A stretch of DNA of 64,000 nucleotides from Ruminococcus sp. (GCF_019423705.1 NZ_JAHZAX010000009.1:73944-137943), one strand, 5' to 3'. Counted from the first letter of the stretch, positions 25,917-34,501 are shown. Numbers and translations are program-made. The notes: generated from the sequence alone by a model not told the origin.

Positions 25917-25946
25917 AAAAAAAGGCCTGCCCCGAAGGACAGGTCT
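25917..25946 (-). terminator. Terminator of surface-protein gene A
   Basis: Minus-strand hairpin AGACCTGTCC-TTCG-GGGCAGGCCT followed by T7. The sister gene has the same hairpin with compensating changes. Confidence 0.85.
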
Positions 25947-25991
25947 TTGATTATTTAAGTATAAAACTTAGCAAGCTATCTGATATTCAGA

Positions 25992-27266
25992 TTACTTTCT
26001 CTTCTTAGTAGCTACAACAGCAGCACCAGCAAGAGCTACGCCTACTGCAGCAAGAGCAGCAGCGCCTGTGCTTGGGTTTGTGTTAGATGCGTTGTTAGCA
26101 GCCTTTGAAGATGTTGTGCCCTTAGAATCAGTTGCCTTTGAATCTGTTGTTGATTCTGTCTTAGAATCAGCTGTTGAATCAACTACTGAATCAACTAACC
26201 CAGTGTCGCTGTCGCTGTCACTATCGCTATCGGAAGGTGTTGGAGCTGGTTCCTTATCTGTAAGAGCCTTAACGCTTGTTACCTTAACTGCGAATGGGAT
26301 AGCATCGTCGCTGTCAGCGGCAAAGTTTGTCTGGAGATCCATAAAGAGATCGCCTGTTACATCAAGAGCAGAATCGAACTTGATGAGGAATGTGTAAGTG
26401 CCGTCAGCATTTACAGTAATTGTGTCTGTTGTGCAGCCAGAGTTTGCTGAATTGCCGTCACCCCAGAATGCAGGAGCGCCGTCAGAGAATACAGCGAAGT
26501 TGATAGCGAAATCAACAGGATCAACGATACCTGAGATATCAGCTGTTACAGCGATGGCATTTGCGCCCTGAAGATCAGCAGGAGTGATGATCTTGTCCTC
26601 ATCAGCTGCCCAAGGGTTGTGAATGTTTACTCTAGCGATACCATTGTCTACCTTAGCAACGCCGTCACCGGAAAGTGCGAGCTCAGTTGCGTCATAATCG
26701 CTGAGGTCAACTGAATTTCCGCCAGCAGGGTTTGTAACAACAACGAGTGGATCGCCGTTCTTGTCAAGAAGTGTGAATGCGTTGAATGTGAAGTCAGATG
26801 TTGACCAGTTCTGGAGCCATACCTGTGCATATGTATCTGTATCAGCAAATGCAGCAGCGTCGCCCTTAAGAACGAAGTCATAAGAACCGTCCTCAGCCTT
26901 TGCAGCTGTGATGTCCTTAGCGCCATCCTGGAATGACCACTCTGTTGAAGCCCAGCCTGTGGACTCAGAGTTGTAACCCATTCCGCCGCCTACCCAGTCA
27001 CCTGCTTCAATAGCAGCTGCTGTGTCAGCGCCTACTGTTACGTTGATGTCAACGCCATATACGTCTGTTACAGCTACGCCTGTACCTGTAAGAAGACCTG
27101 TCTTTGTTACGTTGCCTTCCTTATCTGTCTCATCGATAAGGGAAATTACTCCGCCTGAAAGATCAGCTTCTGCCTTTACTGGATCAGCAGCAAATGCAGC
27201 AAGTGACATCATTGAAGCTGCCAGCGCAGCTGCTGACATACCTGCGAAAATCTTAGAAATCTTCAT
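25992..27266 (-). CDS. Wall-anchored surface protein A (NPSTG sorting signal)
   Basis: A 424-aa exported protein. Signal peptide: residues 1-26 (ISKIFAGMSAAALAASMMSL...AFA). Module 1 (about 30-175) contains WVGGGMGYNSESTGWAS and DTYAQVWLQNWS and looks like a beta-sandwich carbohydrate-binding-type domain. The second, unrelated module (about 180-340, SVDLSDYDATELALSG...) is Asp-rich. A Ser/Asp/Thr spacer follows, then a sorting signal NPSTG, a hydrophobic helix and TKKRK, so a sortase should attach it to the wall. It is identical to gene B over the first ~180 and last ~45 residues. Confidence 0.85.
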   Translation of the reverse strand: MKISKIFAGMSAAALAASMMSLAAFAADPVKAEADLSGGVISLIDETDKEGNVTKTGLLTGTGVAVTDVYGVDINVTVGADTAAAIEAGDWVGGGMGYNSESTGWASTEWSFQDGAKDITAAKAEDGSYDFVLKGDAAAFADTDTYAQVWLQNWSTSDFTFNAFTLLDKNGDPLVVVTNPAGGNSVDLSDYDATELALSGDGVAKVDNGIARVNIHNPWAADEDKIITPADLQGANAIAVTADISGIVDPVDFAINFAVFSDGAPAFWGDGNSANSGCTTDTITVNADGTYTFLIKFDSALDVTGDLFMDLQTNFAADSDDAIPFAVKVTSVKALTDKEPAPTPSDSDSDSDSDTGLVDSVVDSTADSKTESTTDSKATDSKGTTSSKAANNASNTNPSTGAAALAAVGVALAGAAVVATKKRK

Positions 27267-27338
27267 TTTGATTTTCCTCCATTTTTAATTTATTCAATAG
27301 ATGTTGAGCGATATCTCCCCAACATAAATTGTAATCAT

Positions 27339-27367
27339 ATTGTATCATATCATTCACAAAATTACAA
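27339..27367 (-). promoter_or_regulatory. Promoter of surface-protein gene A
   Basis: Minus strand TTGTAA (27367-27362), 17 bp, TACAAT (27344-27339). Sequence downstream of the -10 is the same as for gene B; upstream it differs. Confidence 0.7.
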
Positions 27368-27530
27368 TAACCTTTTTTCACAAATTTATCACCTTGCTTT
27401 ATGCATTTTAGCCAAATCTGCACATAAAATCTCCTATAATGTAGAAAAAGAAAAGGTTTTCAAACCTAATATATGTAATTCCTTTTGTGCAATATATCAA
27501 CAAAGGCTAATATTATTATATAAGTACAGT

Positions 27531-27560
27531 AAAAAAAGACCCGCCCCGAGGGACAGGTCT
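27531..27560 (-). terminator. Terminator of surface-protein gene B
   Basis: Minus-strand hairpin AGACCTGTCCC-TCG-GGGCGGGTCT followed by seven T. Confidence 0.88.
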
Positions 27561-27605
27561 TTGATTATTTAAGTATAAAACTTAGCAAGCTATCTGATAT
27601 TCAGA

Positions 27606-28940
27606 TTACTTTCTCTTCTTAGTAGCTACAACAGCAGCACCAGCAAGAGCTACGCCTACTGCAGCAAGAGCAGCAGCGCCTGTGCTTGGGTTTGTGTTAG
27701 ATGCGTTGTTAGCAGCCTTTGAAGATGTTGTGCCCTTAGAATCAGTTGCCTTTGAATCTGTTGTTGACTCTGTCTTAGAATCAGCTGTTGAATCAGACTC
27801 AGCTGGTGAATCTACATCAGAGTCACCGCCATTGTTGTCGCCGTCAACCTTTGGCTGCTCTGGGTTAGCATATACGTTGTCGCCTGTTGGGTTGAGGATG
27901 ATGCTGTCAAGTGTAATATCATTATCAGAATAATCCTGCATCCAAACCTGTGCGTATGTTACATCAGTAAAGATAGGCTCATCGCTTGTGAATGTGCAAG
28001 CATACTTGTTATCGCCGATCTTTGTGAGTGTGAGCTCCTTAACTCTGTCAGCAAGTCCATCGCCGTCAGCATCAACGTAGTTACCATCTTCGTCAGTAGC
28101 GAATGCCTGAGTTGTGAACTCGTGACCAGCCCAACCTGTGGACTCAGAGTTAAAGCCAACTGCTCCACCTACCCAATCAGCTTCTGCAAGCTTAGCATCG
28201 TCTGCATTGAGAATGAATGTGATGGACTTGATGTTAGCTTCTGCAAGCTCTTCAGCTGTTGCATAGTAACCTACCTCTGTGCCAGTAGTTGTATCGGAGT
28301 TTTCCTTGTCAGCACTGCCGAGGAGATAGAATACGTTAGCACCTGTGTTGAAGTTGCAGTTATCTGGTGTGATAACAAAATCCTTAACGCCTGTGTCAGC
28401 AGGATTTGTAACAACAACGAGTGGATCGCCGTTCTTGTCAAGAAGTGTGAATGCATTGAATGTGAAGTCAGATGTTGACCAGTTCTGGAGCCATACCTGT
28501 GCATATGTATCTGTATCAGCAAATGCAGCAGCGTCGCCCTTAAGAACGAAGTCATAAGAACCGTCCTCAGCCTTTGCAGCTGTGATGTCCTTAGCGCCAT
28601 CCTGGAATGACCACTCTGTTGAAGCCCAGCCTGTGGACTCAGAGTTGTAACCCATTCCGCCGCCTACCCAGTCACCTGCTTCAATAGCAGCTGCTGTGTC
28701 AGCGCCTACTGTTACGTTGATGTCAACGCCATATACGTCTGTTACAGCTACGCCTGTACCTGTAAGAAGACCTGTCTTTGTTACGTTGCCTTCCTTATCT
28801 GTCTCATCGATAAGGGAAATTACTCCGCCTGAAAGATCAGCTTCTGCCTTTACTGGATCAGCAGCAAATGCAGCAAGTGACATCATTGAAGCTGCCAGCG
28901 CAGCTGCTGACATACCTGCGAAAATCTTAGAAATCTTCAT
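27606..28940 (-). CDS. Wall-anchored surface protein B (NPSTG sorting signal)
   Basis: A 444-aa paralogue of protein A. The signal peptide, module 1 and the C-terminal spacer plus NPSTG anchor match A almost exactly. The central module differs: residues ~182-375 are a second, diverged copy of module 1 (ADWVGGAVGFNSESTGWAGH and VTYAQVWMQDYSDND). Protein B is thus a tandem of two related putative binding modules. It includes a calcium-loop-like DADGDGLAD. Function is inferred: surface binding of a polysaccharide or another partner. A and B are probably expressed separately, each with its own promoter and terminator. Confidence 0.85.
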   Translation of the reverse strand: MKISKIFAGMSAAALAASMMSLAAFAADPVKAEADLSGGVISLIDETDKEGNVTKTGLLTGTGVAVTDVYGVDINVTVGADTAAAIEAGDWVGGGMGYNSESTGWASTEWSFQDGAKDITAAKAEDGSYDFVLKGDAAAFADTDTYAQVWLQNWSTSDFTFNAFTLLDKNGDPLVVVTNPADTGVKDFVITPDNCNFNTGANVFYLLGSADKENSDTTTGTEVGYYATAEELAEANIKSITFILNADDAKLAEADWVGGAVGFNSESTGWAGHEFTTQAFATDEDGNYVDADGDGLADRVKELTLTKIGDNKYACTFTSDEPIFTDVTYAQVWMQDYSDNDITLDSIILNPTGDNVYANPEQPKVDGDNNGGDSDVDSPAESDSTADSKTESTTDSKATDSKGTTSSKAANNASNTNPSTGAAALAAVGVALAGAAVVATKKRK

Positions 28941-28974
28941 TTTGATTTTCCTCCATTTTTAATTTATTCAATAG

Positions 28975-28999
28975 ATGTTGAGCGATATCTCCCCAACAT
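28975..28999 (-). promoter_or_regulatory. 5'-leader hairpin of surface-protein gene B
   Basis: ATGTTG...CAACAT stem at the presumed 5' end of the mRNA; the same hairpin is at 27301-27325. It may protect the mRNA from 5' decay (inference). Confidence 0.5.
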
Positions 29000-29012
29000 A
29001 AACTGTATCTAC

Positions 29013-29041
29013 ATTGTAACATACATTTAACAATTTTTCAA
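29013..29041 (-). promoter_or_regulatory. Promoter of surface-protein gene B
   Basis: Minus strand TTGAAA (29041-29036), 17 bp, TACAAT (29018-29013). Confidence 0.7.
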
Positions 29042-29143
29042 TCAACATTTTTCACAAATTTATCACAAGTGCTTTAGCAATTTGCACAATTTTGGCTACA
29101 AAAATTAATTTAAAATGCCAATAACAAATATTGCGCCGATAAT

Positions 29144-29797
29144 TCAGTCATTTTGCACAAGCTGTTCGGCGAGTTGTCGCTCACGTTCACGCTTTGAGAA
29201 AGCGCAGCCGCAATAGTCCTGTCGGTATAGGCCGTACTCCGCCGAAAGCTGTATGGAACGCTTATAACCCTCACGCTTTTTGAAGTCGGCAGGCAAGGCT
29301 TTCACGTCATATATCTCCCCAAGCTCTTGCGATATCTCGTTGAGCTTTGGTGCGTTTTTATATGGAGATATCGACAGGGTCGTGGTGAAATAATCAAAGC
29401 CCAGCTCTTTGGCAAGCTTTGCCGTGCGCTCAAGTCTCAGCCTATAGCATTTGAAGCATCGTTCGCCGCCCTCGGGGATATGCTCGAAGCCCTTTACGGC
29501 TTCAAAAAATTCTTTCTCGTCATAACCACGCTCCACGAACGTGACAGGATTTTTCACAGGCATTTGCGCTATGAGCCTTTGAAGCTCCGCTACACGCTTA
29601 TCGTACTCCTCATGGGGATAAATGTTCGGGTTGTAATAGAACACGGTTATGTTGAAAAATTGTGAAAGATATTCCAGCACATATGACGAACAGGGCGCAC
29701 AACAGCTATGCAAAAGCAGCGTTGGGGTCATTTCCTGCTTTTGGTTATCGGCGATTATTTTATCAAGCATTTTCTGATAGTTTATCTTCTGCATCAT
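29144..29797 (-). CDS. queH: Epoxyqueuosine reductase QueH
   Basis: Reduces epoxyqueuosine to queuosine in tRNA (QueH/DUF208 type, the cobalamin-free alternative to QueG). Conserved adjacent cysteines in LLLHSCCAPCSSYVLEYL, a further GGERCFKCYRLRLERTA, and YCGCAFSKRER near the end are the family's metal/Fe-S ligands. An ATG exists at 29803, but the SD AAGGGAG is only 2 bases from it; ATG 29797 is better spaced. 217 aa, normal length. Confidence 0.93.
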   Translation of the reverse strand: MMQKINYQKMLDKIIADNQKQEMTPTLLLHSCCAPCSSYVLEYLSQFFNITVFYYNPNIYPHEEYDKRVAELQRLIAQMPVKNPVTFVERGYDEKEFFEAVKGFEHIPEGGERCFKCYRLRLERTAKLAKELGFDYFTTTLSISPYKNAPKLNEISQELGEIYDVKALPADFKKREGYKRSIQLSAEYGLYRQDYCGCAFSKRERERQLAEQLVQND

Positions 29798-29850
29798 CTG
29801 CATTGCTCCCTTTGTGTAATAACATTACGACAATAACGTGCTATGAACCA

Positions 29851-29878
29851 ACGGGACGTCGAGGGCGCCGTCCCCTAC
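29851..29878. repeat. Dispersed intergenic palindrome, GGGACG/CGTCCC type
   Basis: ACGGGACGTCGAGGGCGCCG followed by TCCCCTAC. Reverse complement of the copy at 50198 with few changes. Confidence 0.8.
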
Positions 29879-29952
29879 AAATAAAATGTTGGCAAAATTG
29901 CGTTATCGTATGTATTATAAATAGTATACCACAATTCGGGCTTTGCCGCAAG

Positions 29953-30357
29953 CTATATTTTCATCTTGAACTTGTTTCTGCAATTCGGACAGCAGACTGT
30001 ATGCTCGCCCTTGGCTTTTGGCAGTCTGAGGGTCTTTTTGCAGGTGGGACACTTGCAGTAAACGTGAGTTTTTCTGTCTCTGAACTTTCTCTGACAGAGG
30101 GATATCTTCTTTGAAACGCCGCCGAATATCTGCTCGAACTTCTGATTTTCAGCATATCGCTTCTGCAAATTCCTTGAAAGCGATCTTACCACCGCAAGGA
30201 TAAGTATAGCATACACAATGAGCTGAACTATCCAAGAGCGTATGAACAAATTTGCGGCGCTGACTATCACAGCAAGCACGCAGAACCCGTAAAAAAGCTT
30301 ATCTATTCCATATCTGCCCTGAAAAAATCTTGACAGCTTGTACATAAATCCATTCAT
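29953..30357 (-). CDS. Membrane protein with C-terminal zinc ribbon
   Basis: A 134-aa hypothetical protein. Two membrane helices (about residues 20-38 and 42-60) follow a basic N-terminus. The C-terminal cytoplasmic region holds a zinc ribbon: YCKCPTCKKTLRLP ... VCCPNCRNKF, i.e. CxxC-x(n)-CxxC. The domain resembles zinc-ribbon tails of clostridial membrane proteins of unknown role. Single gene. Confidence 0.75.
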   Translation of the reverse strand: MNGFMYKLSRFFQGRYGIDKLFYGFCVLAVIVSAANLFIRSWIVQLIVYAILILAVVRSLSRNLQKRYAENQKFEQIFGGVSKKISLCQRKFRDRKTHVYCKCPTCKKTLRLPKAKGEHTVCCPNCRNKFKMKI

Positions 30358-30524
30358 TCTGATTACCTCTTTTCTTACTCTCGGCGATATATCTTCGCCA
30401 CATTATAAATAGTACACCAAGTTTATAAACTCATTATTAACTTTTGTCAAATTTCACATACATTTCACAAAAGACAAGGTGCATAAGCCTATGCGCTTCA
30501 GACTGCCGCAAAAGCCGCAAACCA

Positions 30525-30549
30525 ACGGGCGACCAAAGGTCGCCCCTAC
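30525..30549. repeat. Dispersed intergenic palindrome, GGGCGAC type
   Basis: ACGGGCGACCAAAGGTCGCC followed by CCTAC; same architecture as the copies at 8709 and 34502. Confidence 0.8.
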
Positions 30550-30575
30550 ATTAAATTGCGTATTTTAGCACATAT

Positions 30576-30633
30576 GTAGGGGAAAATTGTTGTTCGACAA
30601 TGCTCACAACAATTTGCGTCCTCGACGTCCCAC
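30576..30633. repeat. Dispersed intergenic palindrome, GTAGGGG ... GTCCC type, with inserted stem
   Basis: GTAGGGGAAAATTGTTGT ... ACAACAATTTGCGTCCTCGACGTCCCA: ends of the GGGACG family around an extra AAATTGTTGT/ACAACAATTT stem, in inverted orientation 27 bases from the previous repeat. Together they fill the 400-base gap between two genes. Confidence 0.7.
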
Positions 30634-30762
30634 TTGTTTGAACCATTATCAACAAACTGAGGCATATAATCCTATGCACTTCCCTGCAATGGTGAACATA
30701 TAATGTACTGTGTTCGTAACAGGCAATGCGGACAAGGACATTTCAAAGAAGGGGTAAACAAA

Positions 30763-30972
30763 ATGACTAAGAGATATATTGCAATGACTTCCATAACCTA
30801 CGCCATGAAGGCGAAAACTTTGCTTAATGAAAAGAAATTTTACTGTGAGATAGAAAGAACGCCGAAAAATCTCGGCACGGGCTGCGGATATTCCATAGTT
30901 GTAAAGGCCGACCCGCAGGAGGTCGCCGCTGTGCTTTCTCAAAACCGTATACCTTACAAGGAGATACTCTGA
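30763..30972 (+). CDS. DUF3343 putative sulfur/selenium carrier
   Basis: A 69-aa member of DUF3343 (putative Se/S carrier). The fold-typical text is YIAMTSITYAMKAKTLLNEKKF, then PKNLGTGCGYSIVVKA with the conserved GCG cysteine, and a C-terminal LSQNRIPYKEIL. AAGGGG at 30748-30753 supports the ATG at 30763 over the in-frame ATG at 30703. It lies 7 bases before a cysteine desulfurase gene, as expected for a persulfide or selenide acceptor working with that enzyme. Confidence 0.85.
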   Translation: MTKRYIAMTSITYAMKAKTLLNEKKFYCEIERTPKNLGTGCGYSIVVKADPQEVAAVLSQNRIPYKEIL

Positions 30973-30979
30973 CAAGGGG

Positions 30980-32137
30980 GTGACTATCATAAACGCAAAC
31001 GATCGGATAATAAATTTTGACAACTCGGCAACGAGCTTTCCAAAGCCCCCTGCGGTGAAAAACGCTGTTGCGCTGGCGGTGGCGCAATACGGCGGCAATC
31101 CCGGACGGAGCGGTCACAAGCTTTCGCTGCGGACGGCTGAAAAGGTCTTTGAGGTGCGGAGCCTTGCGGCGGAGATGTTCGGGGCTGAAACGGAAAATGT
31201 GGCTTTTACGGTCAACTGCACCTTCGCCCTCAATATGGCGATAAAGGGCATTATGCAGTACGGCGGACATATCATCATATCAAATTATGAGCACAATTCC
31301 GTGGCAAGGCCTGTTTACGCTCTGTCCCAGACAAGGGGCGTTGAATACTCTATCGCCAAAGTTGAGGACGACGACAATGCCACTATCGAGAACTTCCGCA
31401 GGCTCATCACGCCGAAAACAAAGTGCATATGCTGCTGCATCGCTTCAAACGTAACTGGGCGTATCCTGCCATATCGTGAGATAGGAAAGCTTTGCAAAGA
31501 GCACAACATCTGCTTTATTGCTGACGGCGCACAAGGCTGCGGACTGCTTGACCTTTCACTTGCAGACGGATTTAACTTCATCTGCACAGCAGGCCACAAG
31601 GCACTTTACGGCCCCACGGGCACGGGGCTTCTCATTACCGACGGCGAATATCCTCTTTCGACTATCGTTGAGGGCGGAACCGGTGCGACTTCATCGGAGC
31701 TTGCGCAGACGCCGTTTTTGCCCGAAAAGCTTGAAAGCGGAACTATCAACACGGTCGGCATAATCGGTCTTGGTGAGGGGCTTAAATTCGTGAAGAGCAA
31801 AACTCCGCAGGTCATAAGGGCGCACGAAGAAAAGCTTTGCAGGCAGCTTTACGGCGCATTGTCAAGGCTTGACAACGTGAGATTCTATGAGCCGAACGTC
31901 AGAAAAGTGCCAATACTTGCATTTAACATCGGGGATATGAACTCCCAGCAGGCGGCTTCAATGCTCAGTCAGAGGGGCTTTGCTCTCCGTGGAGGGCTGC
32001 AATGCGCCGCCGTGACCCACAACACTCTCGGCACAACTGAACAGGGCGTTGTACGCTTTTCGCCGTCGGCGTTCAGCACCCCTGCGCAGGTGAACGCACT
32101 TGCGGAAGAGATAAAAAAGCTTGCGAGAGGACAGTAA
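30980..32137 (+). CDS. Cysteine desulfurase family protein (class V aminotransferase)
   Basis: PLP enzyme of the NifS/IscS/SufS superfamily, here of the subtype paired with DUF3343. FDNSATSFPKP starts the core. The PLP-lysine is in CTAGHKALYGPTGTG, and SNYEHNSVARPV and GLQCAAVTHNTLGT (active-site cysteine region) are seen. 385 aa. GTG 30980 is the only canonical start, but it lies inside AAGGGGGTGA, which is itself a near-ideal SD. Initiation at ATC 30986 or ATA 30989 would fit the SD better. Family certain, start uncertain. Confidence 0.92.
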   Translation: MTIINANDRIINFDNSATSFPKPPAVKNAVALAVAQYGGNPGRSGHKLSLRTAEKVFEVRSLAAEMFGAETENVAFTVNCTFALNMAIKGIMQYGGHIIISNYEHNSVARPVYALSQTRGVEYSIAKVEDDDNATIENFRRLITPKTKCICCCIASNVTGRILPYREIGKLCKEHNICFIADGAQGCGLLDLSLADGFNFICTAGHKALYGPTGTGLLITDGEYPLSTIVEGGTGATSSELAQTPFLPEKLESGTINTVGIIGLGEGLKFVKSKTPQVIRAHEEKLCRQLYGALSRLDNVRFYEPNVRKVPILAFNIGDMNSQQAASMLSQRGFALRGGLQCAAVTHNTLGTTEQGVVRFSPSAFSTPAQVNALAEEIKKLARGQ

Positions 32138-32166
32138 GTTTTGGGCATTATGAGGGCAAAAAACTG

Positions 32167-32195
32167 TTGCAATAAGATGAAGAGTGTGCTATAAT
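32167..32195 (+). promoter_or_regulatory. Promoter of the wall-repeat protein gene
   Basis: TTGCAA (32167-32172), 17 bp, TATAAT (32190-32195) preceded by TGTGC. Confidence 0.85.
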
Positions 32196-32237
32196 GATAC
32201 TATCTAAAGTTGTGTAAATTATCGGAAAGGACTTTTT

Positions 32238-34472
32238 ATGAGCGTTGATAATAAAGACGAGAGACTGATCCCCGACAGATATGATCGGGTACTGAAACGT
32301 GATAAAAAGAAAATGATAGCTGCCGCTGCTGCCTGCACCATCGTTATGGGCGCAGGCTTCGGCGGATACCTTTACTACGGCGCATTCTATGCGTCGGGCT
32401 GGCACACCCACGACGGCAGCACATATTATATAATGAAAGAGACCGGCGAAAAAGCTCTTGGTTATCATATGATCGACAACACCTGTTATCTTTTTGACGA
32501 CAAGGGCAATGCTATGGCGGACGGCTGGCAGACATACCGCGGCGATAAATATTACATCAAGGACGGCGTCGTTCAGCGTGGAAAAATAAAGATCGACGGC
32601 GAGGAATATTACTTCTCGGAAGAATCAGGCATTTTCAGAACGGGGCTTTGCGAGATAAACGGCGGCGAATATTATTTCGACGATCACGGCTTCCCTGACA
32701 CGGGTTTTGACAGTCAGGGCGGATATTACTATGACGAAAACGGTCAGCGTGTAACGGGATGGACGAAGATAAACAATTTCCAGTATTACTTCCTCAAGAC
32801 CGGCAAAATGGCAACGGGCTTCATTGAGATCGACGACAAGCTTTATTACTTCAACAGCGAGGGTCATATGGTCACAGGCTGGCAGGAGATCGAGGGCAAG
32901 AAATATTACTTCTCCAAGACAGGTGTGGCTCACAAGGGCTGGATGGAGATTGAGAAGAAGTATTATTACTGCGACGAAGAGACCGGCGCTTGCGCACAGG
33001 GCTTTGCGGAGATCGATGGGTCAAGCTATTATTTCAACGACAGCTGTGAAATGGTCAAGGGCTGGATAACAATTGACAAGAACAGGTATCATTTCTCTGA
33101 CGACGGAAAGATGACCACAGGCTGGTATGAAGAACCCCCGAACAAATATCACTTCAACAGCAAGGGCGTTGCAGGCAAGGGCTTCCGTGAGATCGACGGC
33201 AAGTATTATTACTTCAACAAGAAAAATATCCTCCTTGACGGCTGGCAGACCATAAACGACAACCTTTACTATTTCGGCAGAGGCGGCGTTGTTGCGGACG
33301 GCTGGCAGGAACTTGACGGCGACACTTACTACTTTGACAAAAAGACTCACGCTGCGGCAACGGGCTGGACGAACACAGACCAGTATACGGACGCTGAGAA
33401 AAAGACTATCAAGGACTTCAAGAGCAATGTTTCAAGCCTTGTGAAGTATGAAAAAGACGATTACAAGAAGGACGAAAAGCCTGACGAGGAAGAGACAAAG
33501 AAGCTTGAAGAGCTTGCGGAGAAGTTTGACAAAAAGACATTCAACGCCTTTGACCGCAAGGTATACGAGAAATTCGGCGGCGCTGTTTTCTATCAGTATT
33601 ATTTCTATTCCGACCACACCCTTTGCACGGGGCTCACGAAGATAGACGGATATTATTTCTACTTTGACGAGGAGACAGGCAAAAAGGCAACAGGCTGGAA
33701 GACCATTGACGGCAAGCGTTACTATTTCGGCGTGACGGGCGCTGCTATGGTGGGCGAGTTTGAAGTTGACGACAAGAAGTACACATTCTCCAACGAGGGC
33801 GTATTTGCTGACGGACTTGTGAAGATAGACGGCGATCTGAAATACAAGAAGAGCGATGACGAATGGGCAAAGTCTGAATTTATCACCGCAAACGGAAAGA
33901 TATACTATTTTAATGAGAGTGAAGCCGCTGTTACAGGCTGGCAGACTATCGAGGACAAACGTTATCATTTCGACAGCGAGGGCAGGCTCACCACAGGTCT
34001 TTTCAAGGACGATTCGGGTATTTACTACATCGACAAAAACGGCGCACAGACCGACAAATGGGTTGCTGTTGGCGACAAGACTTATTACTTTGACGGCGAG
34101 GGCAAAGCTGTTGCAGGCTGGACGGATATTGATGGCACGACCTTCTATTTCAACAATGACGGCGTGCTCCAAAGCGAATGGACGACCATTGACGGCAAGA
34201 AATATTTCCTGCAAAACGGCGTTATGATAAGAGGCCCTGTTTATATCGACGACAAGTTCTACAACTTCGGCGAGGACGGCTATCTCAAAGGCGGCTGGAT
34301 AAACTGGTGCGGACAGAAATTCTACAACAACAAGGACGGCACAGTTGTGACGGGCTGGAAAAAGATAGGCGGCAAGCGTTACTACTTTGACGGCTCGGGA
34401 ATGATGCTCATAAACACCACCATTGACGGCTATGACCTTGATAATGACGGTGTTGCGCACAAGGCAAAATAA
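32238..34472 (+). CDS. Membrane-anchored protein with cell-wall-binding repeats
   Basis: A 744-aa protein. The N-terminus (1-29) is charged and cytoplasmic-type (DRYDRVLKRDKKK). One membrane helix at about 30-50 lacks a signal-peptidase site, so it is probably a type II membrane protein. The rest is some thirty ~20-residue repeats of the choline/glucan-binding (CW_binding) type, pattern W-x-x-I-D/G-G-x-x-Y-Y-F-x-x-x-G. A charged non-repeat segment of ~70 residues (about 383-450, DEKPDEEETKKLEELAEKF) interrupts them. No catalytic domain is present. It could tether membrane to wall polymer or bind extracellular glucan. SD AAAGGA 7 bases before the ATG. Confidence 0.85.
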   Translation: MSVDNKDERLIPDRYDRVLKRDKKKMIAAAAACTIVMGAGFGGYLYYGAFYASGWHTHDGSTYYIMKETGEKALGYHMIDNTCYLFDDKGNAMADGWQTYRGDKYYIKDGVVQRGKIKIDGEEYYFSEESGIFRTGLCEINGGEYYFDDHGFPDTGFDSQGGYYYDENGQRVTGWTKINNFQYYFLKTGKMATGFIEIDDKLYYFNSEGHMVTGWQEIEGKKYYFSKTGVAHKGWMEIEKKYYYCDEETGACAQGFAEIDGSSYYFNDSCEMVKGWITIDKNRYHFSDDGKMTTGWYEEPPNKYHFNSKGVAGKGFREIDGKYYYFNKKNILLDGWQTINDNLYYFGRGGVVADGWQELDGDTYYFDKKTHAAATGWTNTDQYTDAEKKTIKDFKSNVSSLVKYEKDDYKKDEKPDEEETKKLEELAEKFDKKTFNAFDRKVYEKFGGAVFYQYYFYSDHTLCTGLTKIDGYYFYFDEETGKKATGWKTIDGKRYYFGVTGAAMVGEFEVDDKKYTFSNEGVFADGLVKIDGDLKYKKSDDEWAKSEFITANGKIYYFNESEAAVTGWQTIEDKRYHFDSEGRLTTGLFKDDSGIYYIDKNGAQTDKWVAVGDKTYYFDGEGKAVAGWTDIDGTTFYFNNDGVLQSEWTTIDGKKYFLQNGVMIRGPVYIDDKFYNFGEDGYLKGGWINWCGQKFYNNKDGTVVTGWKKIGGKRYYFDGSGMMLINTTIDGYDLDNDGVAHKAK

Positions 34473-34501
34473 AAATGCGTTAATGCGCTGCGCAAAAAAA
34501 A

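Larger units (their letters stand above)
27267..27605. other. Intergenic region between the two surface-protein genes
   Basis: From right to left it holds the terminator of gene B (27531-27560), about 160 bases of AT-rich sequence, the promoter of gene A (27339-27367) and its leader. The leader contains the hairpin ATGTTG/CAACAT (27301-27325) at the presumed transcript start and a GGAGG ribosome-binding site. Confidence 0.75.

Noticed and set aside
27606..28940. The second surface-protein gene as an assembly duplication
   Set aside because: The central modules, the promoter regions and the terminators differ in sequence, so the two loci are genuinely distinct.
32400..34440. DNA-level repeats that might suggest a CRISPR array
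   Set aside because: The repeats are degenerate, in frame and encode ~20-residue wall-binding units. No conserved repeat with unique spacers, and no cas genes anywhere in the window.
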